A DNA stretch of 64,000 bases from Mermis nigrescens (taxonomy: Eukaryota > Nematoda > Enoplea > Mermithida > Mermithidae), in assembly GCA_036768485.1 (NCBI GenBank), contig JAVLUZ010000704.1, forward strand, positions 1 to 64,000, read 5' to 3'. The translations under genes and the position numbers were made by a program. Positions 13,701 through 28,700 of this stretch are shown one piece after another (position 1 is the stretch's first letter; every line of letters starts with the position of its first letter). Below the pieces are notes generated by a model. The model worked only from the letters and a program-made list of their open reading frames with translations, searched no databases and had not been told where the DNA came from.

Positions 13701-16700
13701 AACAAGATAGGAAAACTTCAAACCTTAAACATGTTTTCAGCGTAAATTTTCCAATTTTAATGGGAATTGTTTTCTTTTTCTAAATTTTTTGAATTTTTGA
13801 AGACATTAGTTTGCAGACATGCACAGTATGGGAGTTCTAGGGCGTTGAAATTTCAAAGTGATCATTTGGGCCCAAAAATTCTGGGTACGCGTCAACAGCA
13901 TCGTTGTTTAGCGTTTCTAAAGATCTTTCTAGAGCACAAAAATATGAAATAATTTCAAAAAAATTTCAAAAAAGTTGAACAAATTCAGCAAAATGTAGTC
14001 AAAACATGAGTAACATGGCGCGCACGCCGAAAATTTGATATTTTTGAGCAAATAGATCAGCTAAGTGAGCTTAAAAAAGCACCTTTTCTACGGATTTTCA
14101 GGAAATTTTTGGGAACTTTCGAAAAATTGCGAATTCTGAGGGATTTTTGGGGGAAACTCCCCCAACCCCGACCTAGGATTATGTATAATAATTAGGAGTA
14201 AAGTTGAAGCTGCATTGGAGTTTAGTACGTTACATTTTTCTTTGATGTATACATATTCTGTACACTCCTACTGTAGATCCATCAACACGCAGCCTATTTA
14301 GTCGACGCCTTGCTCGACAGTAATGACATGCTGAAAGACTGGGAATGTATGACCGATTTGCTTTTGGAAGAATTTGGGCGCGATGAACGGCGTAATTTTC
14401 TTATTCCGTTTTTTTAATTCAATTGTATGATATTAATTGTATGATATGATTACCTGAGAATTTATTATTATAAATATATTATGCAAACCCGATTATATTA
14501 TAATTATGAAGTTTAATTGCGGGATTTGTATCATAATTGATTATAAATATAAATTAATATATTAATACATAATGTAATAGTATGTATATTAATAAAATAA
14601 TATCTTTCTATCAATTATTATATGTAAATATATTTTGTACTTCCTCATTCGTAAAAAATATAGTTTTTATTTTCAGCTGGGGTGAGAGAGTCAAATTAAA
14701 TAATTTGAAATTTTTTGATATTTCTCAATGAGGACCAGACATGCAACGCGTGGGAATTCTGGGAGGGGTTAAAATTTTAAAGTGCCTTTTTTGGCTCCAA
14801 AATTGTGGATGCGCGTCAAAACGTCGTTTTTCGGCGTTTTTGACAATACTCTATCTTTCTTAAGCAAAAAACGTAAAAATTTCAATAACAGTAAAAAGAA
14901 TTCGAATAAACTGAACAAAATATAGTCAAAAAAGAGTATGTGTCGCGAAGCACTGAAAATTTGATATGAATCTTCGAGCCGAATAGATAGCTAAGAAACA
15001 CTCAAAAAACAGCATCCTCCCTATGAATTTTCAGAAAGTTTTGGAAAATCGCGAATTCTGGGTAGGACAAAAAATTTTGGCGCTGAAAACCATACAGGTA
15101 ACGGTTTGGAATTTTGGATGGGGTCCACGGCTATTTTTAGGTGGTCCCCGGTCATTTTTGGGGAGGGGGTAAATGATCACCAATATTTGGCCAAAAACAC
15201 CTAAAAATGGCCAAAAACTCGATTTTCTCCGAGAGATCGGGGGTCTAAAATTTTCTGGCTTTGGGGTTGGGGGATGGGGGACAGCCGACTTTGAGTGGAG
15301 GATCCCCCTATCCATCTCTTACGTACATGTATGGCGAAAAGCTCGACTTGATCATGCACAATTAGGACCCTTTCATTAGTTTTTTAATTTTCAGCTTTCA
15401 ATTTCAAATATTTCGATTTTGTTTTTATAATCATGTGCATAAGAGCAGTGGCGGATCTAGGATTTTTCTAAGGGGGGCGGTACCCAACTTTTTTCAAAAA
15501 CAGCCAAAAAATAGGGCCAAAATTCTTCTCTTCACATGCGAAATGGCGTTTTTCTCGGCGTTTTATGTAGCAGTGCTCGCCACGAATGTTTACGTTTCAA
15601 TATGCTCCATAGGATGATAGAGCTTGTTAAGGCTTGTATGTTTAACACGTCGGTCGTGCGTGGGCGGAAATAGGACCGACGTGTTGAAGATATAACCCTA
15701 ACAAGCTCTAGAAGCTTATTAAAGCGTAAACATTCGTGGCGAGTAGTGTACATTGTCTGCTTTAATTCAAAATCGCGTATGACGCCACATTTTTTCAGAA
15801 AAATTTTAAATTCTCGTCAATTGTGTGCGAAAAAAACATTATATTTCTTTGACTTCAGCCGAAATCCCTAAAAATTCGTGAAAATTTAGGCTGAAGGACG
15901 TTTGGACGCCTGATTTGCTGCTCGATTTCCTGTATTTGTAGCATTCGACGCCAAAGGTCGACAATTTTTCAAAAGTTGTCGTCGAAAATAATAAAAATCT
16001 ATGATAAAACAGCTGTTTCTGCTATTGAAATTGTTTTGGAAGCTATTCCATGAGCAAAAATGGCTTTCGGGTCGCAGAGAAAGTAAAGAAATGTCATTTA
16101 TAGGTATAATCCGGCGCTAAGCGCCAGGAAAATTTGACAAATTATGATCACTGACGGCCAAAAGTCGTTGCAAATTACTTATCCATTTTTTATCTTGCCA
16201 AATATTTTTGGCCAATGCCTAATACTCGCTAATTTGATAGTTTTATGGTTTATTATATAGCATTATCCGACAAGGAAGAACGGATACTCGTTGAAATTAT
16301 GACCTGTGCTTTGAAGCAAACTGCGAGCCAAGAACCTCCTGTTATTCGAGTATTGCCAAAGAAAGTAAAATATCCAAGGCCCTCTTATATTATTTTGTAA
16401 TATTTTTATTATATATTAATTTCAATATTTTAATGTTTCTATTTTTTTCTTTACCTCTTATCTTATTTGCTTTTCTTATCTTACATAACCTCGTCTTTTA
16501 TACATTTCTGATGGATTTAATAAGTTTGATCACGTCGCGTCAAGCCATTAGGAAGCTAAATTTTTTATTATTGAATAAATTTGTTTAAAATTTCCGATAT
16601 GTTTTTTTGAAAATGTTATCGGAACTGATTCTGCGTAGATTTATTTACCGAAAATTGCGGGAAAAACGTATTTTGCCATCAGCGGCTATATGTACTAGTA

Positions 16701-19700
16701 TGACGCTTTTATTTAGTATGTACAACTTATGTTATATGTATGTGTTAATTGACGTATTTTTTCTGCTTCCATTTATTTTTTATCGATTTTTCGTGCTTCT
16801 GATCGTATGTTATTTCTGAGCATTTTCTCTTACCATAAAAAAAGCTAGAAAGCCTCAGTCATCTTATAGGTAAGCTTTTGAGAAGGGAGGTTTTGCATAA
16901 TATTTAGTCCGGAAAATGCTGTAAAAATATCGGATCTTTTTCAAGAAATTTGTTTTCATTCACAATATTTTTCAGAAAAATTTTGTTTATAAGTAGAATT
17001 TTAAAATTTCAATCCAGTTAAATTTTCAATCTTTTTTTAGAAAGGTGTCGGGAACTTTAATCTAAAGCCCCTATTCTTGTTTTATAATCTTCAAACTGGA
17101 TTTAATTATTAATTATTATTTTTTAAACTTATTGTTCATAGTATTTAATTATTCATTCAATCGCATGTAAGTAAAGCCGGCAAGATTATTTAGGATAAGA
17201 TGGCATTTCTATGGCATCAATGTTTCAATCAATATTGAATTTTTTCGTAAAATTATCTAAATCGTCTGAAATTTGAAAAATTGCGAAATTTCAGCAATAC
17301 GTATCCCACAAAGACCAGAATAAGTTGCACGAAGATCGAGCGAAATTAAGCCAGCATTTCATTGTCACATTGCCGAGTCTGATTCAAAAGGTATTGACAT
17401 ATTATTCGTACAAAATAGTTGAATGGATACTCGAATTGGTTTTTTCAGTTCATCGCTGATCCAGAAAAATTGGCCAATTTACTCCAAATTCCTCAGTTTT
17501 TTGACCTAGAGCTTTACACTTCGATGCGGCAGGAAAAAGTAAGCTTATTTTTAGAATCGTGTAAAGATCGATATTTGGAAGTAGCCTTGACATCGTAGGG
17601 GGTTCAGGGGGTGTTTTAACTCCCCCTACCAGAAAAGCTTCTTAACTCCTCCAAACATTTTTTCAACCCCTCCCCAATTTTGATTGTCCAAAATATCATA
17701 GAGAAGGTGCTATTTTAAGCGTTCATAGCGATCTTTTGGCTCTAAAGTATCAAATTTTCGACGCTTCGAATTATTACTCCATCCTGTGCATTCAGCGCCT
17801 GAATCACGTACATATACTAGGCTATACATATGTACAAGATCTTGGCGGGTTAGGTATTACCCTCTCCCAAAAAAAGATTTTCATCCTTCCCCACCAGTGT
17901 TTTTTTTGTACAAGGTCCGTTTGTACACGTACAAAGATGGTCCCTAAAAAAGTCTTTGTACATTTCGTACACACGAATTTTTGGGTACTATAATATGGTA
18001 CAGTAGCGATTTTATGTGGCAAAAACAGAGTTGTTCGACCTCTTGGTTACGTATTTTAGCAATTTCTAGGTTTCTGAGGGCAAAAATCAGTAATAATCGT
18101 CTCAAAACGGCGCGAAGTGCCAAAAAATTTGGCATTTTTCCTTTGAAAATGATATTTCTGAAATTTTAAAGATATATAGAACACACAATTGCTCATTTCG
18201 GCGCGGAGCGCCGATAATTTTTGCGAATTTCGAACCTTTTTTGCAGTTTTTGTCTTCCAAAAATCTTTGTACATGTACAACGACGGTCCCCAAAAGTCTT
18301 TGTACATCGCGAAAAATCTTTGCCGAATACAAAAAAAAAAACCGTGCTCCCCACCCCAGAAATTTTTTCATCCTTCACCAGACATTCACAGCATGGGAAT
18401 TCTCAGGGGGGCTGAAATTTTAAACTGTCTTTCTTAAGCTGAAAATGGCTGATACGCCTTAAAACATCGTTCTTTGGCGTTTCTGACGTTTTCCTATCTT
18501 TCTAAACCACAGAAACATTAAGAAAATTTGAAAAAATCGAAAAAATTTGAATAAATGGAAGATAATATAGGGAAAAATGAGTGAATGGCGCGAAGCGCCG
18601 AAAATTTGACAATTTCGTGCAAACATATATGTAGCTAAAAACGCTTAAAACAGCATCTTTTTTGCGAACTTTGTGGAATATTCCGGAAAATCGGTAATTC
18701 AGGGGCAGGAAAAATTTCTGGAAAGTGCAAACTCCCAAACCTTCCCCAAGATCATACATGTCCCCCACCCATAATTTGCGATTTTCCAAGAAAATTTCGT
18801 GAATAACGTGCTGTTTTATGCGTTTTTAGCTATGTGTTTACTCATAAATGTCAAATTTTCAATGCTTTGCGCCATACAATCCATTTTTGGATACATTTTG
18901 TTCATTTTTTCTGGAATTTTTCGAAATTTCTTAATGATTTCACTCTCTAAAGAGAGTAGCATTGACCGAAATGACGATAAATTCTATTTTTGACTCATAT
19001 CCGCTATTTTTGAGCCAGCTCAAAAAGGCGCTTTAGAAAAATCTTTCGGTTTTACCCCGGGATTCTCTGCTGCGCGATGTCTGTTTGTAAATGGCTATAA
19101 CATCACACCTGGGCGTGGGGGCTTGGAGGGTATGCACCTACCCCCCCCACCCCCGCGAAACTAAAATACCCCTCCCCAGAATTCAATTTTGAATTTTTTT
19201 CGCAATTTTTTGATGCCAATAAATAGTGCTCGATGAGAAACGTTGAAAAATGGTGTTTTTTCGCCATACCACCATTTTTAATGTTATGTTTTGACCTTTG
19301 GAAAATATTGCACCCCCCCCCAGAATTCCTGGTGCCGCTCGCTTATGTATAACATTCGTTTTCTCCTGAAGCACCTGGACGCGTTGCTAAATTATTTGGA
19401 CGAAGTTCTGGAAAAGCACATCGACGAGGAAGTTTTGGTGAATTTGGCCAAAACGTTCGAATTTCTGTGCACCAATCAAACGTCGATTCGTCAGCGTTGC
19501 GAGACGGCCAAATCGAAAACTTTCGATTCGTTGACGGTCGCTTTGCGCCGAAATTTGGCCCTCGTTTACGAAAATCCCGACGACGTCGATGAACAGGACT
19601 TGGCGGCCCTACTCGCCAGCTTTCGCAAGATATCCGTCATTAATGGGTTTAAATTCATTAACTACGTTTACGTTTTTAGCCAATTATTTCGCCCAGTGTA

Positions 19701-22700
19701 AAGCGCTTCATTGAAAAGACAGTGTAAACTGTTTTGCTGCAACTGTATTGTAAAGCGCCTGATTGAAATGACGGCCTGGACTATTTTATTGGAAAATTAG
19801 TGTAAAGTGCTATATTGGAAGGACGGTGTAGACTGTTTCTGTTGCAACTGTATTGTAAAGCGCCTGATTGAAATGACGGCCAAGACTTTTTTGAAAATCA
19901 GTGTAAAGTGCTTTATTCGAAGGACGGTGTTAATTAATTTGCTGCAACTATATTGTAAAGCGCCTGATTGAAATGACGGCCTAGACTATTTTATTGGAAA
20001 ATCAGTGTAAAGTGCTTCATTCGAAGGACGGTGTAAACTGTTTTGTTGCAACTGTATTGTAAAGCGCCTTATTGAAATGACGGCGTAAACTATTTTATTC
20101 AAAAATCAGTGTAAAGTGCTTTGTTGAAATGACACCGTAAACTTTTTTTATTAGGAGGCAGTGTAAAGTTCTTCTTTGGAGTAGATATTTTGAGTATTTT
20201 TTGGAAATATTAGCACAGGGTGTTTACTGTTTTCAAGAAATGGCAGCGTGAAGCGTTTATTTGTTTGTTGAAGCGACAGTGTAGACTGTTTTATTGGAGT
20301 AGCGGTGTTAAGTCCTTCATTGGAATGGACTTTTACAGAGCCTCTCGAAATAATAATTTAAAGTGCTTGATAGAAACGGCAGTGTCAATGAATTGAAAGT
20401 TTTCAACACTCTTTCGAAATTACAGTACAAAGTGCTTTATTGAAACGGACGGGACGTAAAGCGCTTTATTATATTGGCAGTGTACAGTAGTTTATTGAAA
20501 AACGATAACACAATAGTGTGAATAGTGAATAACGTATAAATATAAATATGTAAATATTATTTGAATATAATGTGTAAATACAAATAAATACATAAATAAT
20601 ACTGTAAAGTGCTATATTGAAATCGCTCGTTTTTGGAGCCTTTCTTACACTTTTTAAGACTGGGCTTCACCGTATATGTATATATTATTTTGCTTATTGT
20701 TTCGATGAATACTCATGCAAGGCTGTTTGAAAGGGCGGAAAGGAAAAAATTGGGATATCTTGGGGGTCAATAATTTTCCGACTTTAGAGGATGGAGGGAC
20801 GACCAAGCCTGATGTAGGATCTCCTCGTCATCCCTATTACATGTATGTACATATGAATGATTATTTTCTTCGGTTTTTGACATAAATTTATGCACGAATC
20901 ACGCTTTTTTGTATTATGCGAAGATTTTTTCCGATGCACCTACAAAGACTTTTCGGAACCGTCTTTATATATGTACAAAGATTTTTGGGCCGGCAAAACT
21001 GTAAAAAGGTCCCGAATTCCCAAAACGTTTCGGCGCGCTCCATATCTTAATGACTGCAGAAACGCATTTAGAAAGGAAAAGTGTCCAATTTTTGGATTGA
21101 CAATTTTTAGTATTTTTTCTCGTCGGAAACCCAGAAATTAGCTAAAAAAAACACTACCAACAGTCGAAATACCTTATTTTATTAAACTGAAAAAGCTTTG
21201 GTCCCATGTTTATGTACCCAAAAATTTGCACATAAATAATGTACAAAGACTTGCGGACCAACTGTGTACATGTACAAAGGGAATTTGTACAAAAAAAAAC
21301 ACTGGCACGAATAATTCCATGAAAAACATTTCTAGCTTTGGTGAACAGATTGTAGCAATTTTTTGCAGTCATCTTGCTCTATAATTTCTAAATTTATATG
21401 CAATCTAGTATTCCAAACTGGTCCTCTGATTAAGGTACCTTATATGTAATCTAAGCAAGAAAATAATAATTTTTCGATCAATTTGTGTTTAAAAAAGTGC
21501 AGTTTCAGAGATTTACATTGAAGCCGATATCGTGCTATATGGAACTGTATATGAATCATCTTCCCCATGCTCCCAAGAATGATTTATACTGGTTTTTATC
21601 TTGTACGTTTTTTGCCTAAATTGCTACATACATAAGTAAATAAATAAATTTTTAAAGAAATTTATATAAATTTTTCCAGCTTACTCCAAGTATGCAATAA
21701 GAGCAATAGCGTGAATTGTAAAAATGTGATAGGTGCTTTCTTTAGTTGCAAATTTTTAACTGAAAGACTTTATTAAATAGTGTGATTAATACTCAATATA
21801 CATAACAATCGAATTATGCGCAATATAATCAATCTTATAATTATTACATTCTTTAAGTGGTACATATGCATCCTTTAATTGATGGATTTACATCATATCT
21901 TTCGCACTTCCAGATTACAATAACTTGGACTATTCTCCTCATTTTTGTTAAGAATAAGCTGAATTTTCAATTTTTATTAATGAAAAATCCAATTTTTTCC
22001 CACTTTAGGATCAATTTGGAAAGACGGAAATTTGAAAACACATACATATTTAACCCTTCAAAATTTTAAAACGTTTTTCCGCTTAAAAGTAAATTAGAAA
22101 AATTAAAGTAAAGGCTGTTTGAATTAAAAAATCAAAGTCAATTTAAAAAATTTCTGCTTCGAAATTCCTATTCCAGCTGTTCACGTGCTGTTCCTAAATA
22201 CATGCAATTTATATTCACATGCGTGTTATATCATAACTGTAGGTATCACGATATTTCACAATGGGGATTGTTGGACACATTTTTTAACATCATCGAACCA
22301 ACCGAAGAAGACAGTGTTATTCCACCTGAGGTTATCGTATGATAAAGTTTAAATTTGCTCAAATATATTTTTCAGGATTATAAATTTGAAGGCTTACAAT
22401 TTTTAAGGATATTCGGTCATTTAGGGTTTCTTATTTGGTTTTTAACCAGAAATAGCAAAAAAAGCTCATAGAAATGGTCTTTAAGTTTTTTATTTTTATC
22501 ATTGTTCTGTTGAACCAGTAATTGTTTTTTGTTCAGACCTGTTGTTTAATAATTAAAATGTTCTTTTTTTCCTATCAGGATGTGCGACAGCTTTTCAAAT
22601 TATTCGATCATTTTTGACTGTTATTATTTGGCAAAGTAGCGGGGTTCATCCACCTCCTACTTTAATTGATAGGAAAATTTTCGAAACACATAAAATTTTC

Positions 22701-25700
22701 AAAAGTCATACATATATATCTTCTAGGTGTACTCTTAGCTTATGTACATGTGTTTGTACGTATTTGTAATGAGTTTGGGTCACTAAGAATTTCACTCTCA
22801 AATAAATATTTTTTAAATTTATGATTTATAAGATTTTTCCTGATAATTCTATCATTTTCGAAATTTTACTCTTAACCAGGTATAGTCTTATTTTTAATTT
22901 TTAACATCATATCTCCTCTAATCAAAATGGAATCAAGACTTTATGAACATTTTGGCGATTATTACAACGTTTTTTGTGAGTTTGAGTGTCGAAGAAGTAC
23001 ATAATTGAAATTTATGAATGAAACAATAGTAAATAAATTTAATTCACCAATGAATAGGAAATGCCTGAAATGGCGTTTAACGTCCCAAATTCATATCACC
23101 AAAATTCGTATGATAAATTTCCGTCATTAATGTTTATTTACTACTAGTTTACATGCTTTATTATTTAATAACTATCAATGATGTTAGCTTGTAGTTACTG
23201 GTTCTGTTACTCAGTTTACTTAAATTAAAACACTTCTGCATAATTTGATGTACCTACTCGTATATTATACATATATGTACGCAATGATAGATTCTTAAGG
23301 ACCAGAGTTTGGTAAGGAGTAAAAAGCCAAAATTCGGACCAGCAAATTTAGGAATTGGGCCTTATTTTGCTAGTCAAATGCGAAAAATGATAAAAAAATA
23401 GCCTGCGTACGTACATACGCGCAACAAATATTTAAGAAATGCTTTAACGAGGTCAATTCTGCGTTTGTTACTTCTTCCCGGACCATTTTAAATCTTTTTG
23501 TCACTTTTATCGGTGAAAAATTGAGAATTCATCGAAAATTTTCGCTTTGTAGATTATTCCAACTTCAGTTTAGGCATTCTGTGCGTAAGTTTAACAGAAA
23601 TTTATAAGTCTGAAAAATTTTCAGTCTGAAATGAATTTAAAAACGCGATAAGTGTCGCTAAGTACACGCGCTTATATCTGCGTTTTTTTCAGCGCGACCC
23701 CCATTAGCACTATTGCTAATGACATTTTTCCATTAACACGGGAGGGCTTACATTAGCACGTTAGGTTTTTACCTGTATAATAAGTATGGATGTCATTGAT
23801 GCGTGTTCTTGTTTCTTGATACAGCTCTTTTTGCCAGTACAACTAGATTTGTGTACCTACATAAATTGGAAAATTCATGATGAATTACAATAATTGTCTT
23901 CCTAAAGCTCAACAGACACAGGAAGCTAACATCTTTTTATCTAATACAATATCACAAATGATAATGCGATTGCCAGATACTAATTTAATCTTACAACAGA
24001 CGCCACTGCGCTTATGATTGAAGAATGATAAATAAATATAAAGAAGCTAATTTGGTGTTCAAACAATCGAAGACAGTTCTAATTTATCATCTAGTAATGC
24101 TAGAAACCTTTAAACAAATAATGCGACATAAATGCATAAGCTTTTAGATTGCGAGACGAATAATTGTGGAATGTTTAAATCGCGCGCTAGATACTAAATA
24201 AACAGTATTTATGATACTCGGCGCGAAGCGGCGAAAAATTTGTGGTATTTTCATTTAAATATACGCTAAAATTACTATATTTTTACTCAATCCTTTCTTG
24301 GTACCAATCTAGGCACATAGCTGGCTGTCCTATTTCGGGGAGATCAACACCAATTTTGGGGGCTAGGCCCAAAAAAGGCCAAAAATAGTACAAAATAACG
24401 TTCAAAAAGTCCGAATTTTCTGAATTTTGGGGGGTCCGTACTCTCCTCCATTCCCCCTGAGCTAAGTGCCTGTTGGTATCCGTTAGCACGTCGTGCTTAC
24501 GGTCAAAATTTTCATTAGCACGGGAAACTTTCATAAGCTTAGTGCTAGAAAACCGTGGCTTGGGTGAATTGGAAATAATTGTAAGATGCGTGCTAGCTAT
24601 GTATGTAATCCGACTTTATTCTTTCAGCTGAAATATGGCCATGTTAAGCCTAGTTCCTTTCCGTTTTGGCGCAATGTGTCAGAAACAAACAAAATCAGTA
24701 GGGTTGTCTGTCTTCTATGTAGCCACCAAATTTGTTTTCTTGGAATTTGTAGGCCAGCCTGACCTACATAAATGAATTGTCTTTTTGCTCAAATCAGGCA
24801 TATAACGGCTCGAAATTACGTCTGAGGCGTCCCGGCCATTTTCAAGAGGGGGAGGGTGCTAAATGTTCTCTAGTTTTGGCCAAAAAGGTAGAAAACCTGA
24901 AAACGACCATGAAATTAAATTTTCGGCTACAAACTCGGGGCTTACAAATTTTCTGGCCTCGGGTGGATGGGGGGACAATCAACTTTAGGTGGAGGGGCCT
25001 ACCATCCCCCCTGTTACATGGATTGCTCAAATGATTCATTTTTGATATTGATTTTTATAATAATGAAAGTTGAATTACAATTATATTTATTATTACTATA
25101 TCGATTGATTTTTCGATTCCGCGATTTTATCAGGTTATCGAAAAGGCCGTCAAATGTTGCTTCTTCAGTCTCGCTTGGGAACTAAGACGTATGCTCGACA
25201 CGGGTTTCGACGGCGTATGTTTTCATTTATTTTTTATTATAATTTACGAATTTCCCACGCTTTTATCGTTTAATCGATGTGTTTCTTTAAGGAGAAAGCG
25301 GAAGCTTTGCGCGAGAAAGTTTTGAAATTTTTCGGCGCCTGCCGAGAGTTGTTGTCCGCCGAGCTGACTGAGCTCAGAGAAACGGTATCGTCTTGCCATA
25401 CTAAATTTTTTGCTGCGTCATTTTTGAGCACAAAAGCAATATTAATATCAAATTTTTTATTTTTGTCCTGATTTACCCGAAATTGTGTCTAGCTTGTCTG
25501 AAGTCAAAGTTTGTCGGCCGATTGGATTAATTTCTATATTTTCGTGCTTAGAAGTTGCATAATGCAATCGGAATGGATCTAAAAACGCGGTCTTACCGCT
25601 AAAAGGTGGTTTATATAATGTGTGTATATACATAGGCATACATGTAGGGCTCGAAATTGTGGGTGAGGCTCCCCGTCCATTTTTAGGAGGGATGGGTAAA

Positions 25701-28700
25701 TGACCCCCCAATTTTCGGCCAAAAAGGGTCAAAAAACCTAAAAACAGCCAAAAAATTCGATTTTTTCGAAAATGGGGGCTCAAAAATTTTGTGGCTTTTG
25801 GGGGGGTGGCGGGCCTAGGTACGCGGCACTAAAATTCTGGAGGGTGCGAGACTTTTTCGAAGGTCAAAAAATGGCCTTAAAAATGGTGCTATGTCGAAAA
25901 ACACCATTTTTCAACGTTTCTCGTGGAGCACTATTCATTGGCATCAAAGAATTGCTAAAAAACAAAAATTTTCGAAAATTGAATTCTGGGGTGCATACCC
26001 CCAAACCAACCCGTCCCCGCCCCCACGCCCAGGTATAGTGGCGGGACAACCAACTTCGGATAGGGATTCCCATTTCCTCTGTTACATGTATGTACATAGG
26101 TACATAGGTAGGTATGCCATTTTATCTCTTTTCGCCCTTTGATTCGTAAAAAATTTGAACACTTAATTTATTGTTCTCGGTGTCTGGGATTCTCCCCAAA
26201 TCTTGTTGACGGGTGGCCACTGGTCAGCGTTTTTGGATCCGAAAAAGGCACTTTAGCCTTTAAATCTCCTTCCTCAGAATTCAAACGCTCTGCATGTCGA
26301 CCCCTACCTCTTTCAACCCTGACCTTGTGCATGTTCCAAAACGGTCGTTCCTATCCCCTTTGCTGGGATCTTTTACCACTAGCTCGCTTTTGGGCAGTTT
26401 ATGGTCAAAAACACCCCAATCGCGCCATTTGTAGGAGGTTGTTTGGCAATGTCATATTGTCCCAAAAAAGTCCAGTTCTTGAACCCCCCCCCAACCAGAC
26501 TGGCTGACCCCCCTCCCAGATCGGTCATGCTGTGCATCTATGGTTACGACCATGCATGATCTTGGGGTGTTTCACCACCCTCTCCCTACCCCAGGAAAAT
26601 TTTCACCCCCCCCGCAAAAAAATTTTTCACTCCCCGCCCAGAATTGGCGATTTTTCGAAAGTTCCCAAAAAATTTTCTGAAAATTTTTAAAAAAGGTGCT
26701 TTTTTGAGCGTTTTTAGCTACCTAACTGCTCAAAAGTGACAAATTTTCTGCGCTTCGCACCATAAAACTGATGTTCTGACAATATTTTGTTCAATTTGTT
26801 TGACCTTTTTAGGTTTTTTTGAAATTTTTCAGGTTTTTGTGCTCTAGAAAAATGAAGCATCGTCAGAAACGCTGAAAAACGATGTTTTGACGCGTATCTA
26901 TCATTTTTAGGCCTAAAAAATGTACTTTATAGATTCACCCTCCCCCCAGAATTCCCATGCTCACCCTTCAAAAACCGATAGACCCCCAGAATTGTATTTT
27001 CGGCATTTTGGGGATTTGTGCCGGTTTTGTACCACCCAGCCGCCCTCCCCCAGAATTTGGTTGCTGCCCAGAACTCACAATGGCCACTATTATCTTCGAC
27101 AGTCAGTTTTGAATGGTAGTCAAATCGATCGACGAATTCATTGATTTTTGCTAACAGGATCCCAAAAATTAGCCGTTTCGAGTATACAATTTTCCTAATC
27201 TGCATTTGGTACTTGAACTTTTGTTCAAATTTGTCGGATACCAGCATTCTGGTTAGAATCTTTGAAATTTTTCCAGTAAAACTCTAAGCATACAGGTTTT
27301 AGAAGAAAAACCCTTGATTTTCGAGAAATCTTTTTCATATTGCGGAATTTTATCAAACATTCTAAGTATTGGACTAAACTCTTGCAAAGTTTTAATTGGC
27401 AAATATAAGTATGCGCTACAAGTGTTTTTTGGCTCGAAAAGGGCTATTACGCATTAAAAACGTCGTTTTGTGGCGTTTCTGACGATGCTCCATCTTTCTA
27501 GAGCATAAAAACATGAGAAAATTTTAAGACATCAAAAAATTCGAATAAATTGAAGACATATAAAAACGAGTATAGTAAGGCGCGAAGCGCCAAAAATCTG
27601 ACATTTTTGAGCAAACAGATAGCTAAAACGCCTAGCAACAGCACCTTTTCTACGAACTTATTGGATTCTTGGGAAAAATCGCGAATTCTGGGGAGGGGTA
27701 AAAAATTTTGTGGGGGGGGGTGAAATCCCCGAACCCTCCAAGGTTATGAATGCCCTGTACATTGTCGAATGGAATATTCATCTTTAGGCTTTCATATCCG
27801 TATGCGACCTTTGCATACTATACGGTTGGCAATTGGGCGAACGAAATAAGGCGTTTGCTTCGCTAGTCGTCGAACCCGATCTGATTCTGGAAACTATTTT
27901 GGTCGGATTCGTCATTACCTATGTTTTCATAGACGCCGAGGAAGAAGGTACATACATAATTATAATAGCTTTAAAATGCACTTTGCACGTTCATATTTTT
28001 ATAAAAATAAAAATAAAAAATAATAAAAATAATAAATGAAAAACACTTAATATGTATGTATATACTTATTTGCTCAATTCTACGTAGCTGCATTTCTAGA
28101 ATTAGACGAGCAACATCAAATCGAGGTTATGCATAGGAGACGTAATTTATTGGGCGGATTTTGCAAGTTGCTCATCAATCAGGTTTTGAAAACGAAATCG
28201 GCCGCCGAAATATTCAGGCACTATGGCAAGGTTAGGTTTATTCGAAGAAAAAATAAAATAAATAAATACAAAATATGTGCCTTGCCTGTAGAAGTGAATA
28301 TTTGGTATATAGAAGTGTAAAAAAAGAAATTCACGACTGTGTGGTAATTCTAGGAGATTGAGCCAAAAATATTTTAAATGCATTTTCTGGCTTAAAAACA
28401 ATGGATGCACATCAAAAACGACGTTTTATAGCGTTTCTGACGATGCTAGATAACAAAAACATTAGAAAAACTCGATAAAATTTAACCAAATTTATTTAAA
28501 TATAGCTGTTTGGCGGCCGGAAAAATTGACACTTTTGACGTACAATTTTGCTAAAACAGCTTGAACCAGTTCATTTGCTACAATTTTTTGAAGATCAGAA
28601 ATGCTAGGGTGATAAATTTTTTTGCGGTTCAAGCCCCCTAAGCCCCCTTCAATATCGTGTAATGGTACAGTGGTCGCCATGAAAGATGACGCGCTATCAT

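Noticed and set aside
18056..18437. Cluster of seven open frames near 18.2 kb
   Set aside because: All are readings of the family F element's GTACAAAG repeats and the adjacent family A copy.
26139..26507. 122-codon open frame
   Set aside because: Low-complexity proline- and leucine-rich reading of decayed repeat DNA, without a domain.
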